A DNA stretch of 64,000 nt from assembly GCA_965216885.1 (NCBI GenBank), contig OZ244208.1, positions 744,001-808,000 on the forward strand, written 5' to 3'. This document shows positions 1-10,300 of this stretch, in pieces (the first letter of the stretch is position 1; each line of letters starts with the position of its first letter). This stretch comes from CAYNJG01 sp965216885 (GTDB lineage Bacteria > Planctomycetota > Planctomycetia > Pirellulales > Pirellulaceae). The position numbers were made by a program, and so were the translations under genes. The notes beneath the pieces are model-generated. The model was not told where the DNA came from. It worked only from the letters and a program-made list of their open reading frames with translations, and made no database searches.

Positions 1-105
1 CGGTAGAATTGAGAAAATCGGGAAATTCGATATGACCGAGTAATGAGGCAATTCACGGTCTGGTGTCATTGCTATGATGGCAGCAAGGAACAACGGGAAT
101 TCGAG

Positions 106-357
106 ATGAACCAACCTGACAAAATCAACCGTTCGGCGCAGGCGACGCCGTGGCTACCGCGATTCGGTATCGCTGAAATGATGTTGGCCATGATGATCCT
201 CTGCGTCATGGCCGCGGCGGGCAGTTACATGTCGACGGCGATTCGCGACGGTCGTGGCCGAGCGATCTTTGTCATCTTTACACTGGCTTCGCCGATTGCA
301 CTCGTGCTGGTGCTGAGCGCCTATCTGGGACTGAAGCGCTGGTTGAAAAGCCGCTGA
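106..357 (+). CDS. Small hydrophobic membrane protein, unknown function
   Basis: An 83-residue protein with two hydrophobic stretches (about residues 22-42 and 56-77) that look like transmembrane helices, and a basic C-terminal tail. I chose the ATG at 106 because an AAGGAA stretch lies upstream. An earlier in-frame ATG at 43 would add 21 polar residues. The gene stands alone, about 110 bases from the convergent FHA gene. I do not recognise a family. Confidence 0.5.
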   Translation: MNQPDKINRSAQATPWLPRFGIAEMMLAMMILCVMAAAGSYMSTAIRDGRGRAIFVIFTLASPIALVLVLSAYLGLKRWLKSR

Positions 358-470
358 TCCAGGCGGGGCTTGGCGACGAAACGTTTGACCCGCGGGCGAA
401 CGCGTTTTGCCATCGCTGCACGTCCCCGGGAAATGGATAGTGTGAGTGACTACCGCTTTCGCCGCACCCG

Positions 471-1145
471 TTATTCGGAATCCGGTTCACCAATGCCGCG
501 CAGGTAGGACGAAAGTCTGGATTGCAGATCCAGCAACTGCTGCCACCGTTCCTGTTCCAGCGTCACGCGGCTTTCGTCTTCTTCCGTCTTGACGGAAAGT
601 AACAGGTGCCGGATTCGCACATGCAGGTACTCGATCAGCTCCGATAGCTGCGCCGCCTGAGCGGGACTGAGCCCGGTTGGCAACTCGGGAGGTTCGGCAA
701 CGTGCACGGTTGCCTGAAGGTCTTCTTCGTCCTGCCAGTTCAGATCAAAGCTGACGCTATCGGAAGACGCGTCTGGCTTCATTTCGCGACTTTCGGTCTC
801 CGCCAATTCGTAGGCGTCACCCTTGAGCGTCGCCATACGACCTTCGATCTCCGACGGAGAACCGAACAGCAGGATTGACCGGCCCACGCAAATCATGTCA
901 CCGTGGCGGAGGATGCGCAACTGGATGTCCTCACCATTTACCTTCGTGCCGTTGGTGCTCTCCAGATCCGTGAGGACCAGTCGATTTTGATCTTCCTGAA
1001 TTTTCAAATGAAATCGACTAACACGGTCGTCGTTCAGTTGAATGACGTTGCCTTCTTCCCGGCCGATCGTCACTGGTGTGCCTAAACTCGTGAAGATACG
1101 TCCACGATCGGCACCGTCGATTACACGTAGATTGACTTCAGCCAT
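471..1145 (-). CDS. FHA-domain protein
   Basis: A cytoplasmic 224-residue protein whose first ~100 residues form a forkhead-associated domain, a phosphothreonine-binding fold. The diagnostic motifs are visible in order: GR near residue 23, SRFH near 41 and STNGT near 62. The remainder is polar with an amphipathic C-terminal helix (about residues 150-215) that could be a coiled coil. The start at 1145 places the FHA fold right at the N terminus; the open frame runs further upstream without domain support. FHA proteins usually read Ser/Thr-kinase signals, but no kinase gene is adjacent, so the partner is unknown. Confidence 0.85.
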   Translation of the reverse strand: MAEVNLRVIDGADRGRIFTSLGTPVTIGREEGNVIQLNDDRVSRFHLKIQEDQNRLVLTDLESTNGTKVNGEDIQLRILRHGDMICVGRSILLFGSPSEIEGRMATLKGDAYELAETESREMKPDASSDSVSFDLNWQDEEDLQATVHVAEPPELPTGLSPAQAAQLSELIEYLHVRIRHLLLSVKTEEDESRVTLEQERWQQLLDLQSRLSSYLRGIGEPDSE

Positions 1146-1421
1146 CACCGGTCTTGCAGATCGTGGGAATTTGCGAGGGAACGTTACCTTTACAATATAG
1201 CGTTCCGGGCCGATGGGGCGTACTCGAATCGTCCCCCTGCAGGATGGGTGCGATTCGGACCATCTTTTGCCGGAAAAACATTGCGCCGAGTTGCTTGACA
1301 CAAGATGCGGGAGTGAGACACTACGGGTAGTTAGGTTGTTTCAAGTGATGAGCATTCGTTTGAAACAGGCACCTATGTGCTCGCGTTCAGGAAGACTTGC
1401 GCCGCTGACATGGAGGGGATT

Positions 1422-2105
1422 ATGCAAATACGTGCACTCAATTCGGGACTTGTCCTGCTAATTCTGATGAGTGGGACGCTCTTCGGATCACCCATTGGCG
1501 GTGCGTGGACTTCGGTAGAGTCTTCGACTCTTGCGTTTGGGGAGGTCGACGGGATTCGCATTGTCGCGACCACCAACGAAGACGCTCCGTTCACCGAGAT
1601 TGCCACTCACAGTTTCACGGACGACAGTATTATCTGTGGAGCCTGGCAGGCGGATGAACTGGCACTGGACCCGTCTGTCACTTCGCTCACAACGACGTAC
1701 GTCAATGCTGGCGACTACCAGCAGTTTGATTTCGATGTGCCTTGGTACAACGGCTATTTCTACATCGAAAACTTCGATGCCAGTTCACTTGCGAAGATCA
1801 CCGTACTCGGTGGCGCGACGGCATCCCTGGCAACGGCCAGTACCAGTATCTCCTACGACGCGGCTGGATCGATGGGCGTATTGAGATCATCGAACACCAG
1901 TTTTGACGGTGAGGGCGACGCGGTGCTACTGTTCGACGGTCCGGTTACTTCCATTCGTGTCGATTACGAAGACGGAGTGCAGGCCAACGGCGTCTTTTAC
2001 GGATTTGCCTCCATGAACGCGGCAATTCCAGAACCCGTTTCTCTCGTTGTATGGGCGCTTCTGATCGGTTTGGTCGTGGTCGGTCGTCGACAATTCGCCG
2101 GTTGA
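1422..2105 (+). CDS. Secreted PEP-CTERM-type surface protein
   Basis: A 227-residue protein with an N-terminal signal peptide (hydrophobic residues 7-20) and a C-terminal sorting signal: PEP near residue 205, a hydrophobic helix, then a short basic tail with RR. This arrangement is the PEP-CTERM signal recognised by exosortases in exopolysaccharide-producing bacteria. The middle is rich in Ser, Thr, Asp and Gly and has no domain I can name. A GGAGGGG ribosome-binding site precedes the ATG at 1422. No exosortase gene is in the window, so the sorting enzyme must be elsewhere. Confidence 0.75.
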   Translation: MQIRALNSGLVLLILMSGTLFGSPIGGAWTSVESSTLAFGEVDGIRIVATTNEDAPFTEIATHSFTDDSIICGAWQADELALDPSVTSLTTTYVNAGDYQQFDFDVPWYNGYFYIENFDASSLAKITVLGGATASLATASTSISYDAAGSMGVLRSSNTSFDGEGDAVLLFDGPVTSIRVDYEDGVQANGVFYGFASMNAAIPEPVSLVVWALLIGLVVVGRRQFAG

Positions 2106-2206
2106 GCCTACCGGTGGTTGTCAGCCAGTGGGGAAAGCGTGTAGATTCTGTCTTCACACGACCGCTGACTTCAAACTCGGCAATCGTCAGGCTTCACGGC
2201 CACCAC

Positions 2207-2278
2207 GCACCCGTAGTGTAATGGATAGCACTTTGGTCTTCGGAACCAACAGTCGGGGTTCGAATCCCTGCGGGTGTA
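2207..2278 (+). tRNA. tRNA-Arg(TCG)
   Basis: Full cloverleaf: 7-bp acceptor GCACCCG/CGGGTGT, D stem GTGT/GCAC, anticodon stem TTGGT/ACCAA with loop CTTCGGA (anticodon TCG), T stem CGGGG/CCCTG with loop TTCGAAT, discriminator A and no encoded CCA. An A at the position-20 site of the D loop fits arginine identity. It is a stand-alone gene, separate from the array at 14.4-17.9 kb. Confidence 0.9.
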
Positions 2279-2282
2279 CTTC

Positions 2283-2420
2283 TTAACTCTTCGTTTCTCG
2301 AAGAATGCCGACTTCCCGCGAGAATGTCGTTTGCGTGGGGGGCCTCTTGCGACTGCTTTTCCCGTTTGCGGCGCGTTGCTGCCCCACCTGTTGCCCCATG
2401 GCAACGTCCTCTGGAATCCT
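2283..2420 (-). pseudogene. Possible integrase C-terminal remnant beside tRNA-Arg
   Basis: On the minus strand a frame ending five bases from the tRNA-Arg encodes a short tail containing MGQQVGQQ followed by a basic Ser/Lys/Arg-rich segment. From memory, C-terminal tails of planctomycete tyrosine recombinases often carry GQQxGQQ-like strings, and integrases commonly sit next to the tRNA used as attachment site. No catalytic R-H-R-Y motifs are visible upstream in this frame, so at most a decayed tail is left. Low certainty; it may be a chance reading frame. Confidence 0.2.
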
Positions 2421-2623
2421 CATGTCAAATTGCTGAGCCAGGCCGTGGGCACACGGATTAGGAATCAGTCGGGCCGGTGTCGGCGGGCTTCGCTGTCGAG
2501 GAGTGTTGCCGGTTCCTGTCGCGAGTACGAGTAAGATACTCAGCAGATGACGCAGCGAATTCAGAGCAGTCGTCATCGGGTTCGCCCGGGGGGCCGCACG
2601 ATTCAGACGAATTTGAGACACGC

Positions 2624-4900
2624 ATGAATGATGAACAGCTCTCGCAACTGCGTGATCGACTAGGCAATGCGAGCAAACAGGAACTTGCCAGTTACTGCGG
2701 CGAATTGATTGCCGCGGGCGTTGAGCACAAAGATATTGTTCGAGCCGTATTGGGGAGTGTTTCGGGACATGCGGTGGCAGATGAATCCTGGCTGCCAACG
2801 GCCAGCGTCATCAATGTGTCGGACAGTCTGGTGCACGTTCCGTTGCAGCTGGACGAAAACAAACATCACATGCTGGTGTTTGGCGAACGGCGTCCGCCTT
2901 TCAAACGCATCGAAGCTCCACCTCGAGTAGCTGGTTCCGTCGAAGCGTTGCGTCAGCGATTTGCCGCGGCGATGCCGGGCAATGACTGGCAACTCGGCGA
3001 ACGATGTTTGTTGGGAATCAAGGAAGAAGCAGACCTCACCGCGGTACTCACCACGCTGTTGACGACGCTGCTCGAGCCGCGATATCTCGGCACGACCGCC
3101 GGTCCGTGGTGGGCAGGAGTTCGGCATTTGTTGATTGGCGGCATGATCGATCTTTGGCAGGAGTTTGGCGATGACGCGATGCTCTACGTCATTTGCAACA
3201 AGGGAGCGCAGCAATGTGCCAGGGCGATCGAGGGGCACTCCGAGCCCAAGCGTACGCAATTGGCGATGCAGGAACTGGAAACGGCGTACTCAGAACTGAA
3301 CGGGAATTTTGGTCACGACGGCGTGTTCGATGAGCGGGCGTTTCGGACGGATGTCACGTCGGGCGATGTAGCAAACGCATTCCGAGCCGTCACGTCTGCG
3401 TGGCATACTGGCGTGCCGATCCACCAGATTGACCTGGCACTGACGATGTTGTGTGTGGAACGGATTCTTCGCGGCGCGTACGGAAGTGGTGCGAACTGGG
3501 ACAACCTCAAACGAGAACTCCAGGCGACCGGAGTGATCCGTCGTGCTGCATTGTTGGATGATCAACTAGCGTACAAGGCGGCGTTGCACGCGGTGTGGCA
3601 AATCGTTCGCCATGGTGATGACGGGCTCTGTGACGTCGATGCGTTCCCGCAACTACATGAATTTCAGAGTGATGACGAAGACGAGCACCTACTGTATGTT
3701 CGCAATGGGATCGGCGCTGCGAGTTCTCGTGAGGCTATCAATGCAGCGCACAACTTTCTCATAAGTGGTCACCCGCCGACGCATCTGATGCGAGACATGA
3801 TTCTGTGGGTGAAACTGCATTGCAACGGCAACGGTTACTACGCTGGTCAACGTGGGATGCTGGATGCGTGGGAGCTGGCGAAGGATCACCCGGAAAGAAA
3901 CCGTATCCCGTTGGCGCTGGTAGGGTGGATGGCCGACTATCGAAATCAGCATTTCAATTTCAGGAAGTGCTATGGCCCAATCTGGGGCGCCAACCTGTCC
4001 GACGACGGTGGTTTGCTGGCCATACGATCCGGCGGGACCCGCGTGTTCGATGCAAAGACCGGCGACGAGTTGATGTTCTTTCGTGGCGAGCCATGGCGAT
4101 TCGCGTTTCACCCGGCGGGCCGATTACTCGCTGCCGGATGGGATGGTGGCGACCTTCAGATCATCGATTTGGTCGCTCGCAAAGTTGTAAGGCACTGGCC
4201 GGCATTCCCTGGTGACGTGAGTGGCCAGTTCGGCGACGGCAAATTCTGGGGCCTGGCGTTCAGTCCCGATGGACGATTGCTGGCGGGTTGCTCGCGTGGT
4301 TGTAACGAAGTACACGTCTGGGATACGGCGACCTGGGAGTTGAAGCACGAGCTATTCGGGCATTCGAATCATCGCATCGAATCGGTCACCTTCAGCGCGG
4401 ACAGTCAGCGGCTGGCCTCGGGTGGCTGTGACGGCACCGTCCGCCTGTGGAACATGGACACCGGCGAACAGGAGCTTGTTTTTGACAAACACGAAGATGA
4501 AACAGGACGCATCGAGAGCCTGCAGTTTCATCCCGACGGTTGCCGCCTGATTAGTGCTCAATGCAACGGCGAGGTCAAAGTCTGGGACAGCCTCACCGGC
4601 GAGGAGTACTTTACGGTTTGGCCCGTGCGCGATCTGAACTTCGTTGGCTTCACGCCAGACGGGAAATTCGCGATCAGCGAACACACCGGGACGCTTCACT
4701 ATCACGACTGTGATACCGGCAAACTCGTCACCACGTTGGAAGCGATTCCGAAGAAGCAAGGCGATCACACGATCTTTGGTGGAGCCAACCAGTCACGCGA
4801 CCGCTCGACGATTGTCACTGCCGGTTGGCACGGACAAGTGCGTCTTTGGAATGCCGCGAATCGGGAACTGACCTGTTCGTTCGATCTCGATGTGAGTTGA
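2624..4900 (+). CDS. Large WD40-repeat protein
   Basis: A protein of about 758 residues. The C-terminal 310 residues hold at least six WD40-type repeats, visible as recurrent units ending in VRLWN, VKVWD, VHVWD or similar, with SPDGR/HPDGC turns, so a beta-propeller interaction platform is likely. The N-terminal 440 residues are mainly helical and unassigned. I used the ATG at 2624; the open frame extends upstream to 2477 through low-quality sequence with no clear ribosome-binding site for either start. There is no signal peptide, so the protein is probably cytoplasmic. Binding partner unknown. Confidence 0.8.
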   Translation: MNDEQLSQLRDRLGNASKQELASYCGELIAAGVEHKDIVRAVLGSVSGHAVADESWLPTASVINVSDSLVHVPLQLDENKHHMLVFGERRPPFKRIEAPPRVAGSVEALRQRFAAAMPGNDWQLGERCLLGIKEEADLTAVLTTLLTTLLEPRYLGTTAGPWWAGVRHLLIGGMIDLWQEFGDDAMLYVICNKGAQQCARAIEGHSEPKRTQLAMQELETAYSELNGNFGHDGVFDERAFRTDVTSGDVANAFRAVTSAWHTGVPIHQIDLALTMLCVERILRGAYGSGANWDNLKRELQATGVIRRAALLDDQLAYKAALHAVWQIVRHGDDGLCDVDAFPQLHEFQSDDEDEHLLYVRNGIGAASSREAINAAHNFLISGHPPTHLMRDMILWVKLHCNGNGYYAGQRGMLDAWELAKDHPERNRIPLALVGWMADYRNQHFNFRKCYGPIWGANLSDDGGLLAIRSGGTRVFDAKTGDELMFFRGEPWRFAFHPAGRLLAAGWDGGDLQIIDLVARKVVRHWPAFPGDVSGQFGDGKFWGLAFSPDGRLLAGCSRGCNEVHVWDTATWELKHELFGHSNHRIESVTFSADSQRLASGGCDGTVRLWNMDTGEQELVFDKHEDETGRIESLQFHPDGCRLISAQCNGEVKVWDSLTGEEYFTVWPVRDLNFVGFTPDGKFAISEHTGTLHYHDCDTGKLVTTLEAIPKKQGDHTIFGGANQSRDRSTIVTAGWHGQVRLWNAANRELTCSFDLDVS

Positions 4901-4908
4901 GGTCTGAA

Positions 4909-4938
4909 GTCCGGCTGCGATTGCTGAATTTGCCGGAC
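4909..4938 (+). other. Hairpin downstream of WD40 gene
   Basis: Inverted repeat GTCCGGC/GCCGGAC separated by 16 bases, just after the WD40 stop codon. There is no T run after it, so it is a possible Rho-type end or mRNA-stabilising stem rather than a classic intrinsic terminator. The remaining sequence to about 5280 holds no gene I can support. Confidence 0.35.
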
Positions 4939-5280
4939 CGAGGGCAATCACATGGAACACGGCGATACGCGGAACCCGCATACGTTGCTGCTCTGTGTGT
5001 CTCGGCTCTCCCCACGGTTTCGCTGATTGTCTTTCGAATGCAAAGGACTTCCGTAGTGACGTTCGCGTCTCTTTTTCCCAGAACTCCGGCCACACTGGCC
5101 TGGCCCCAAAAGTGGCTGCGGGGGTTCTCATCCAGCGGTTAAACCCGCCCCGCCAGCGTGCGGATTCCCGCGGAATCTTTTTGCGTACCCCTCTTTCGTG
5201 ACATAGAGTTGATATGCAAGGGTGGGTGCTACGAAGAAGCGTCGTCGGCGCCCGCACTTTTCTCCTTTCATTCACATTCG

Positions 5281-5372
5281 TGCGAAAGACAACGGCAAAC
5301 CGGTCGTGAGGCCGGGACGCAAAGCCATGGGTCTCCTGTTGGAGATTGCCAGGCCGCCTAGCGACAAACCGC
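5281..5372 (+). promoter_or_regulatory. Cyclic di-GMP-I riboswitch (GEMM-I)
   Basis: The conserved GEMM-I core is readable in order. GGCAAACC is at 5294-5301, followed by a stem capped by a GTGA (GNRA) tetraloop. GGGACGCAAAGCCA follows at 5314-5327. A second stem then runs from GGGTCTCC to GGAGATTGCCAGG and closes near 5357. These invariant strings are the signature of the cyclic di-GMP-I aptamer. It lies about 160 bases upstream of the hybrid kinase at 5530. Within that spacer CCTCTTCC (5454-5461) is perfectly complementary to the Shine-Dalgarno GGAAGAGG (5516-5523), and a palindrome occupies 5432-5448. Translational control by sequestering the ribosome-binding site is therefore plausible (inference). 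Confidence 0.9.
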
Positions 5373-5431
5373 GAGGCTTCCAGTTTGAGTAAGTCAGATC
5401 ATTCTCGCTGCGATCTCCCTTCATTTCTTCC

Positions 5432-5448
5432 ACCGTTGATTCAACGGT
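5432..5448 (+). repeat. Palindromic hairpin in riboswitch leader
   Basis: ACCGTTGA/TCAACGGT with one base between the arms. It lies between the aptamer and the kinase start and may be part of the expression platform. No U tract follows, so it is not an intrinsic terminator. Confidence 0.5.
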
Positions 5449-5529
5449 TGCATCCTCTTCCATGGCCAGTCAATGCGTCGGTCTGAATCGTCAGGTCGGT
5501 CCTAGCATTGGTTCTGGAAGAGGGCGTGC

Positions 5530-7167
5530 ATGCCTGGCAATCTTATTTGTGAATCCCGGTTCGCGTTCCCAGCGCTACGTGCGTGTGGGTTCGGCGCGAT
5601 TGGCATATTGCTGCTCGATATCGCCGAGCGGAATGGTTGGATTGCGCAATTGACGGAGAGCGCCCTCTGTCTGGCGATCTGCAGCGTCGTCTTCGTTGTG
5701 CTGTTGCCGCTGGCTCGCACACTTTCCGGGTTGGCCAGAATCGGCATGACGGCTTTCGCGGTGCTGGTGTTGGCCAATTTGTCGCTGGTCGTCGTCGAAG
5801 ACATTGGGCTGCTGGATTCGCTACCGTTGATCGGCCATGACAGTCGGTGGATTCATAACGTCGGAAAATTCATTGTCGCTGGCTGGACGTGCGGCCTCTT
5901 CCTGTTTATTTACGCGTTGTTGCGACAGCTTGAGGAAACCCGCGACCAGTCGATTCGCGACGCAGTTCAACTCAAACTGGCCAACGTGAAATTGCAAACG
6001 ACCCTCGCCGAGCTGAAGAAGTCGCAGCAAATGGTTGTGCAGCAGGAACGCATTTCGGCACTGGGGCAGATGGCCAGCGGTGTCGCCCACGACCTGAACA
6101 ACGCGCTAACCCCGGTCTGGGCGTTTGCCGATTTCCTGCGGCCGATTGACGTGCCGGCGGAACAGCGCGAATCACTGCGTAGCATGCGGGCAGGGGTCGA
6201 ACATGCCTGCCGTGTCGTAAAGCAGCTGCAGTATTTCTATCGAAGAACGGAACGCCCGCACTGTGAGCAGGTGGCACTGTCGGCGCTGGTCGAGCAGTCC
6301 GTACAACTAACGAGATTCCGCTGGCACGATGACACACTGCGACGTGGGTTGGTGATTTCTGTCACGCTGACGCTCGACGACGACAGCCACATCGTTGTTG
6401 AGCCCACCGAACTCATTCAGGTGCTCAACAATCTTGTGTTGAATGCTGTCGAGGCGATGCCCAAGGGTGGCGAAATCGCAATCACCGTTGCGCGAGATGT
6501 TGACGTCGTGCGGCTTACGATCGTGGATGATGGCGAGGGTATGACGGCGAAGCAAAGAGCCCGCTGTTTTGATCCGTTCTTCACGACAAAGCGAGGAGGC
6601 AGCGGCCTGGGGCTGAACGTTTGCCGTACGATCGTCGAACGCTACGGTGGCACGATCGCCGTCTTTGAGGCGAAAGGTGACGGGACGAAGTTCGCTCTCA
6701 AGTTTCCGTATGCCGCTCCGGCGACTGCGAAAGAAGAGAAAACCGAAGACGTTCGCCCGCAACACAGCATGCTGGTAATCGACGACAGCGAATTCGTTCG
6801 GCAGACGATGCATGCACTTCTGACCTCTTTGGGTTTTTCGGTGAAGCTGGCGGAGGATGGTCAGAGCGGAATGGACGCCGCGCGGGAATCAGAAGCCGAT
6901 CTGATCTTCGTTGACTACGCGATGCCGGGAATGACCGGCTGTGACGTCGTCGCGGGCCTGAGAGAACTCTCGCGCAACATTCCCGTTGTCGTCATGTCCG
7001 GATGGGCAAAGATGACCGTGCTGGAACAGTTTGGTAATTCCGACGTGCAGCCTGACCAGATACTGGAGAAGCCGCTAAATGCGGAAGCCATCCAGGACTG
7101 CCTCACCGGATTCGGTTTTCTCGCCGCACCAGGGGGCACGCCGCTCCCGAATGATGTGAAGTCATGA
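5530..7167 (+). CDS. Membrane hybrid histidine kinase with receiver domain
   Basis: A 545-residue sensor kinase. About four hydrophobic helices (residues ~15-130) form a membrane domain with little periplasmic loop. A coiled coil leads into a HisKA region with the phospho-acceptor His187 in GVAHDLNN. The ATPase domain has the N box NNLVLNAVEAM, the G1 box DDGEGM, the F box FDPFFTTK and the G2 box GGSGLGL. The C-terminal receiver domain has its phospho-acceptor Asp462 in FVDYAMPG, with acidic residues near 416-417. The start is the ATG at 5530 behind GGAAGAGGG. No separate response regulator is adjacent, so it probably passes phosphate to a phosphotransfer protein elsewhere. The upstream GEMM-I riboswitch implies cyclic di-GMP controls its expression. 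Confidence 0.9.
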   Translation: MPGNLICESRFAFPALRACGFGAIGILLLDIAERNGWIAQLTESALCLAICSVVFVVLLPLARTLSGLARIGMTAFAVLVLANLSLVVVEDIGLLDSLPLIGHDSRWIHNVGKFIVAGWTCGLFLFIYALLRQLEETRDQSIRDAVQLKLANVKLQTTLAELKKSQQMVVQQERISALGQMASGVAHDLNNALTPVWAFADFLRPIDVPAEQRESLRSMRAGVEHACRVVKQLQYFYRRTERPHCEQVALSALVEQSVQLTRFRWHDDTLRRGLVISVTLTLDDDSHIVVEPTELIQVLNNLVLNAVEAMPKGGEIAITVARDVDVVRLTIVDDGEGMTAKQRARCFDPFFTTKRGGSGLGLNVCRTIVERYGGTIAVFEAKGDGTKFALKFPYAAPATAKEEKTEDVRPQHSMLVIDDSEFVRQTMHALLTSLGFSVKLAEDGQSGMDAARESEADLIFVDYAMPGMTGCDVVAGLRELSRNIPVVVMSGWAKMTVLEQFGNSDVQPDQILEKPLNAEAIQDCLTGFGFLAAPGGTPLPNDVKS

Positions 7168-7313
7168 GCTGCCAGGGTTCTCTGAGGCCCAACGGATAGC
7201 GTCGCGATTCGTTTGCAATCTGGAATGCCTTTGCGCCATACTTTGGCTGACTGCCTGGATTTTGTTCGAGGCAGCCACTCGTCAATGCAATTCCTTTTTT
7301 TGGTGGGGCAGCC

Positions 7314-10300
7314 ATGAATCGGTATTCGTCGTGGGTCGTAGTGATCTTGTCGGCGCTGGTAGCACTCATGCTGACGGGCGATCTTCTATTTGCCGAGCCG
7401 ATCCCCAGCGGGGCGGAATTTGTGTTCCCGAAATCGCAGCAGAGCACGATGGCGCTCGAGGCGGACATAACTCGGGAGATTGCCGAACTGAAAAAGACCG
7501 GCACGCGCGAGAGTCTCGCCGAAGCGGCAAAGATTGAAGAGAAACTCCGCGCCGCGCGACGCGTGAAGAATGGCGAGCCGCCCATGAGTCCCGAGCTCGA
7601 ACTACACGTGGTGGGGCTTTACGAAGGGAAGGCGTCGCCGGAGATCGACGGGCTGGGGGCCAAGGTGCACGTCACGATGACCCACGCGCCACTCATTCTC
7701 TGCCTGACGTCCTACGAACCGGTCACGTGGATGATGGAAGTGGACGATCGAGTTGACCTTCGGCAGGTGATTCTTGGCGGGCAGAACGGATCGGTGACAG
7801 GTTTGCCCGAGGGAATTCCGGTGGCAGATTATTCCCGGCCGAGCGAAACGGGAAAACATATCTACTATGCGTACAAGAAGAACGACGAGGACAGCGGGTC
7901 GGCAGCCTATGAAAGGCTGAGCGCTAACCTGGAAGCTGCCACCGGCATGCGGCCGACTTCGTTCGACGGCGAATATGGGCCGCGTAAGACATTTGTCGTG
8001 GGACCGGAAAGTAAAGTCTGGTGCGAGGAACAATCGTACAGCTTGATGCGCGACGCGTGGCTGCTGGCCACTCGGGCGAAACGCGAAGCGATATGGAATG
8101 AATTGGCAACCCTTCGTTTTCCAGCCAGCTCCAGCACTTTCAGTGATCCATTTCATCGCCAGGGTGCAAAATACTATTACGGCACCCACAGCGTGCTTGG
8201 ACCAATCAAGGGTTTGCAGCACGAAGTAGAAAGTCAGCGGAACGGACGGGAGCACCAAGAAGGCGAGTTTCGAATGTTGCGTCCCACCGGCGAGGTCGAC
8301 GCATTGAAGTGGGACACCGAATCACATCTGCCCCAACCACGGGGTTTCACATCGAGCGTGTTTGATTCGAAGCGAAATCGTTGGGTCATGATAGGCGGAA
8401 CACGGCGTGGTCGCTTCATGTACGCATGGTCTGCCACCGATCAGAAATGGTCGGCTCTGCGATCCACGGCTGGAATGGATATCCATGGATCGCTGACGTA
8501 CTCCGCCGAGCACGACAGGCTCTACGGTATTGGCAAAGGAATGATCCTCCATACGGGTCGCGACTATCCCATCATCTACACGCTGCACCCCATGGGAGCT
8601 GCGCTATCCCGGCTTCAGCTCGACAGGCTGGACCCCTACGAGCCCGGACGACGGCACTCCATTCAAACGGACCTGGCGATTGCCGGCGGCTATTTCCTGA
8701 TGCGGGAAACGGAACAACATCGGGGCGACCCGGAAGCAAAGGTGACGGTCAAGACGCAAGTGATCGATCCGCAATCCGGTAACCTGATAGCCAGTGTGCC
8801 GGGATTCGGAATCGCCACAGTCGAAGAACAGCAAGAGCTTGTCGCCGCGTACCTTACGACGAAGCAGAAACACGGCGTCGGGCATCTGGCGGAAATTCCC
8901 CGGGTGAAAGAGAAGGCTCGCAAGCCGAAACGAAAACCGGGCGCACCACGTCAGGCCGTCGCGGCACTGGAAAATCCGCTCAATGGACACTGCTACGAAA
9001 TTGTCATGGATGCCGGTGACATGACGTGGAAGCAGGCCATGACATTCGCCGCCAACAGCTTTCACCAGGGAGCTCGTGGTCATCTGGTTACGATCACCTC
9101 AAAAGAAGAGAACGATTTTCTGGTTGCCAACTTTGCTGGTGCTGGTGACACCTGGGCCGGCGGCAGTGATGCCGGACACGAAGGCGTCTGGGAATGGATG
9201 TGTGGACCCGAAATTGGGGACGTCTTCTACGAGGTGAACGGCAACGACAACGGCTTTCACAACTGGGCCGGCCGCGGTGCGAACGTTGGCAGGGCTCACG
9301 AGATTGAGCCGAACAATTCGGGGAACAAAGAGCACTACTTGCACTGGAACTGGCGCATCGGCGGGGGGCGTGGTGACGGAGCGGGCAACTGGAATGACTG
9401 GGATGCCGATCGAACGTGTCGCTACGTCATCGTCGAATACTCCACCACGCCGACGGCAATCGAGTTCAATCGCAAGCAGTCGCGGACCCGAAAGCCGGAA
9501 AAGAATGAGCAGAAGCGATCGCAGTCCACCTTCGACCCATCTCAGGCCGACGCCGTCTACTTTTCGTGGAACGAGGGTTGGCACGTTTACGGCTACTCCC
9601 TGGATGCCAACGCGTGGTCCACATGGAGCAGCCCGAATGCACAAGTCACTCGAAACGCCAGGCTGGCAGTTGGGGAAAAGTACATTGCGATCGTCAGCCC
9701 CAGCGTGGACTCGATGGGTTGGCTGCTAGATCGTGAGACGGCCAAATGGACGAAGCTTCCGCCGGACGGCGCGGCGGTGGCTGAACGCCGCGGCGATGTG
9801 ATCGTCGGCATCGAGAATGTGCAGGGCCGCGTTCGACTGACGAGCGTCAATTGTGCGCACTTTGTTGGCGACGCCCTGATCGTGTTGAAGGCCCGGGGAG
9901 CCAGCACGAATACGCGAATCTTTGACGTCCAGAAAAAGTCGTGGCGGAGTGCACGGAGGTCGCCGCTGAGTGCCCGAATGCGCAGTCTGAACGGCGCGTC
10001 GAAAGAGCATGCCTTCATGTTTGGGGGTTACCCGAATTCGCTGCAGGATGGCGCCGTTTACGTGGTTCAGCGAGATCGTTGGATGCACTTGCCCCAGTCG
10101 CCCGTGAAGTTTAAATACGGCACCGACAGCGCAGTGGCCGGGGGGAATTTCGTTGTCTTTGGCGGACAAGAGCAACGCGCGGCGGCGATGTTCGACGTCA
10201 ATCGCGGCGGCTGGCAGTCGCTCGATGATGTGCCCTTCGACACGGCAATGTCGGGCGTGGCGGTGCTGGAGGATGAAGTGTTTGTGTGGTCCGGCTACGA

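Noticed and set aside
1290..1325. Sigma-70 promoter (TTGACA at about 1290) before the PEP-CTERM gene
   Set aside because: The -35 box is perfect but nothing at the right distance resembles a -10 box.
5462..5653. 63-codon frame between riboswitch and kinase
   Set aside because: Overlaps the kinase start, has no ribosome site, and lies in the expression platform.
7210..7245. Sigma-54-like site upstream of the lectin/kelch gene (TGGAATGCCTTTGC)
   Set aside because: Spacing is one base short of the required distance.
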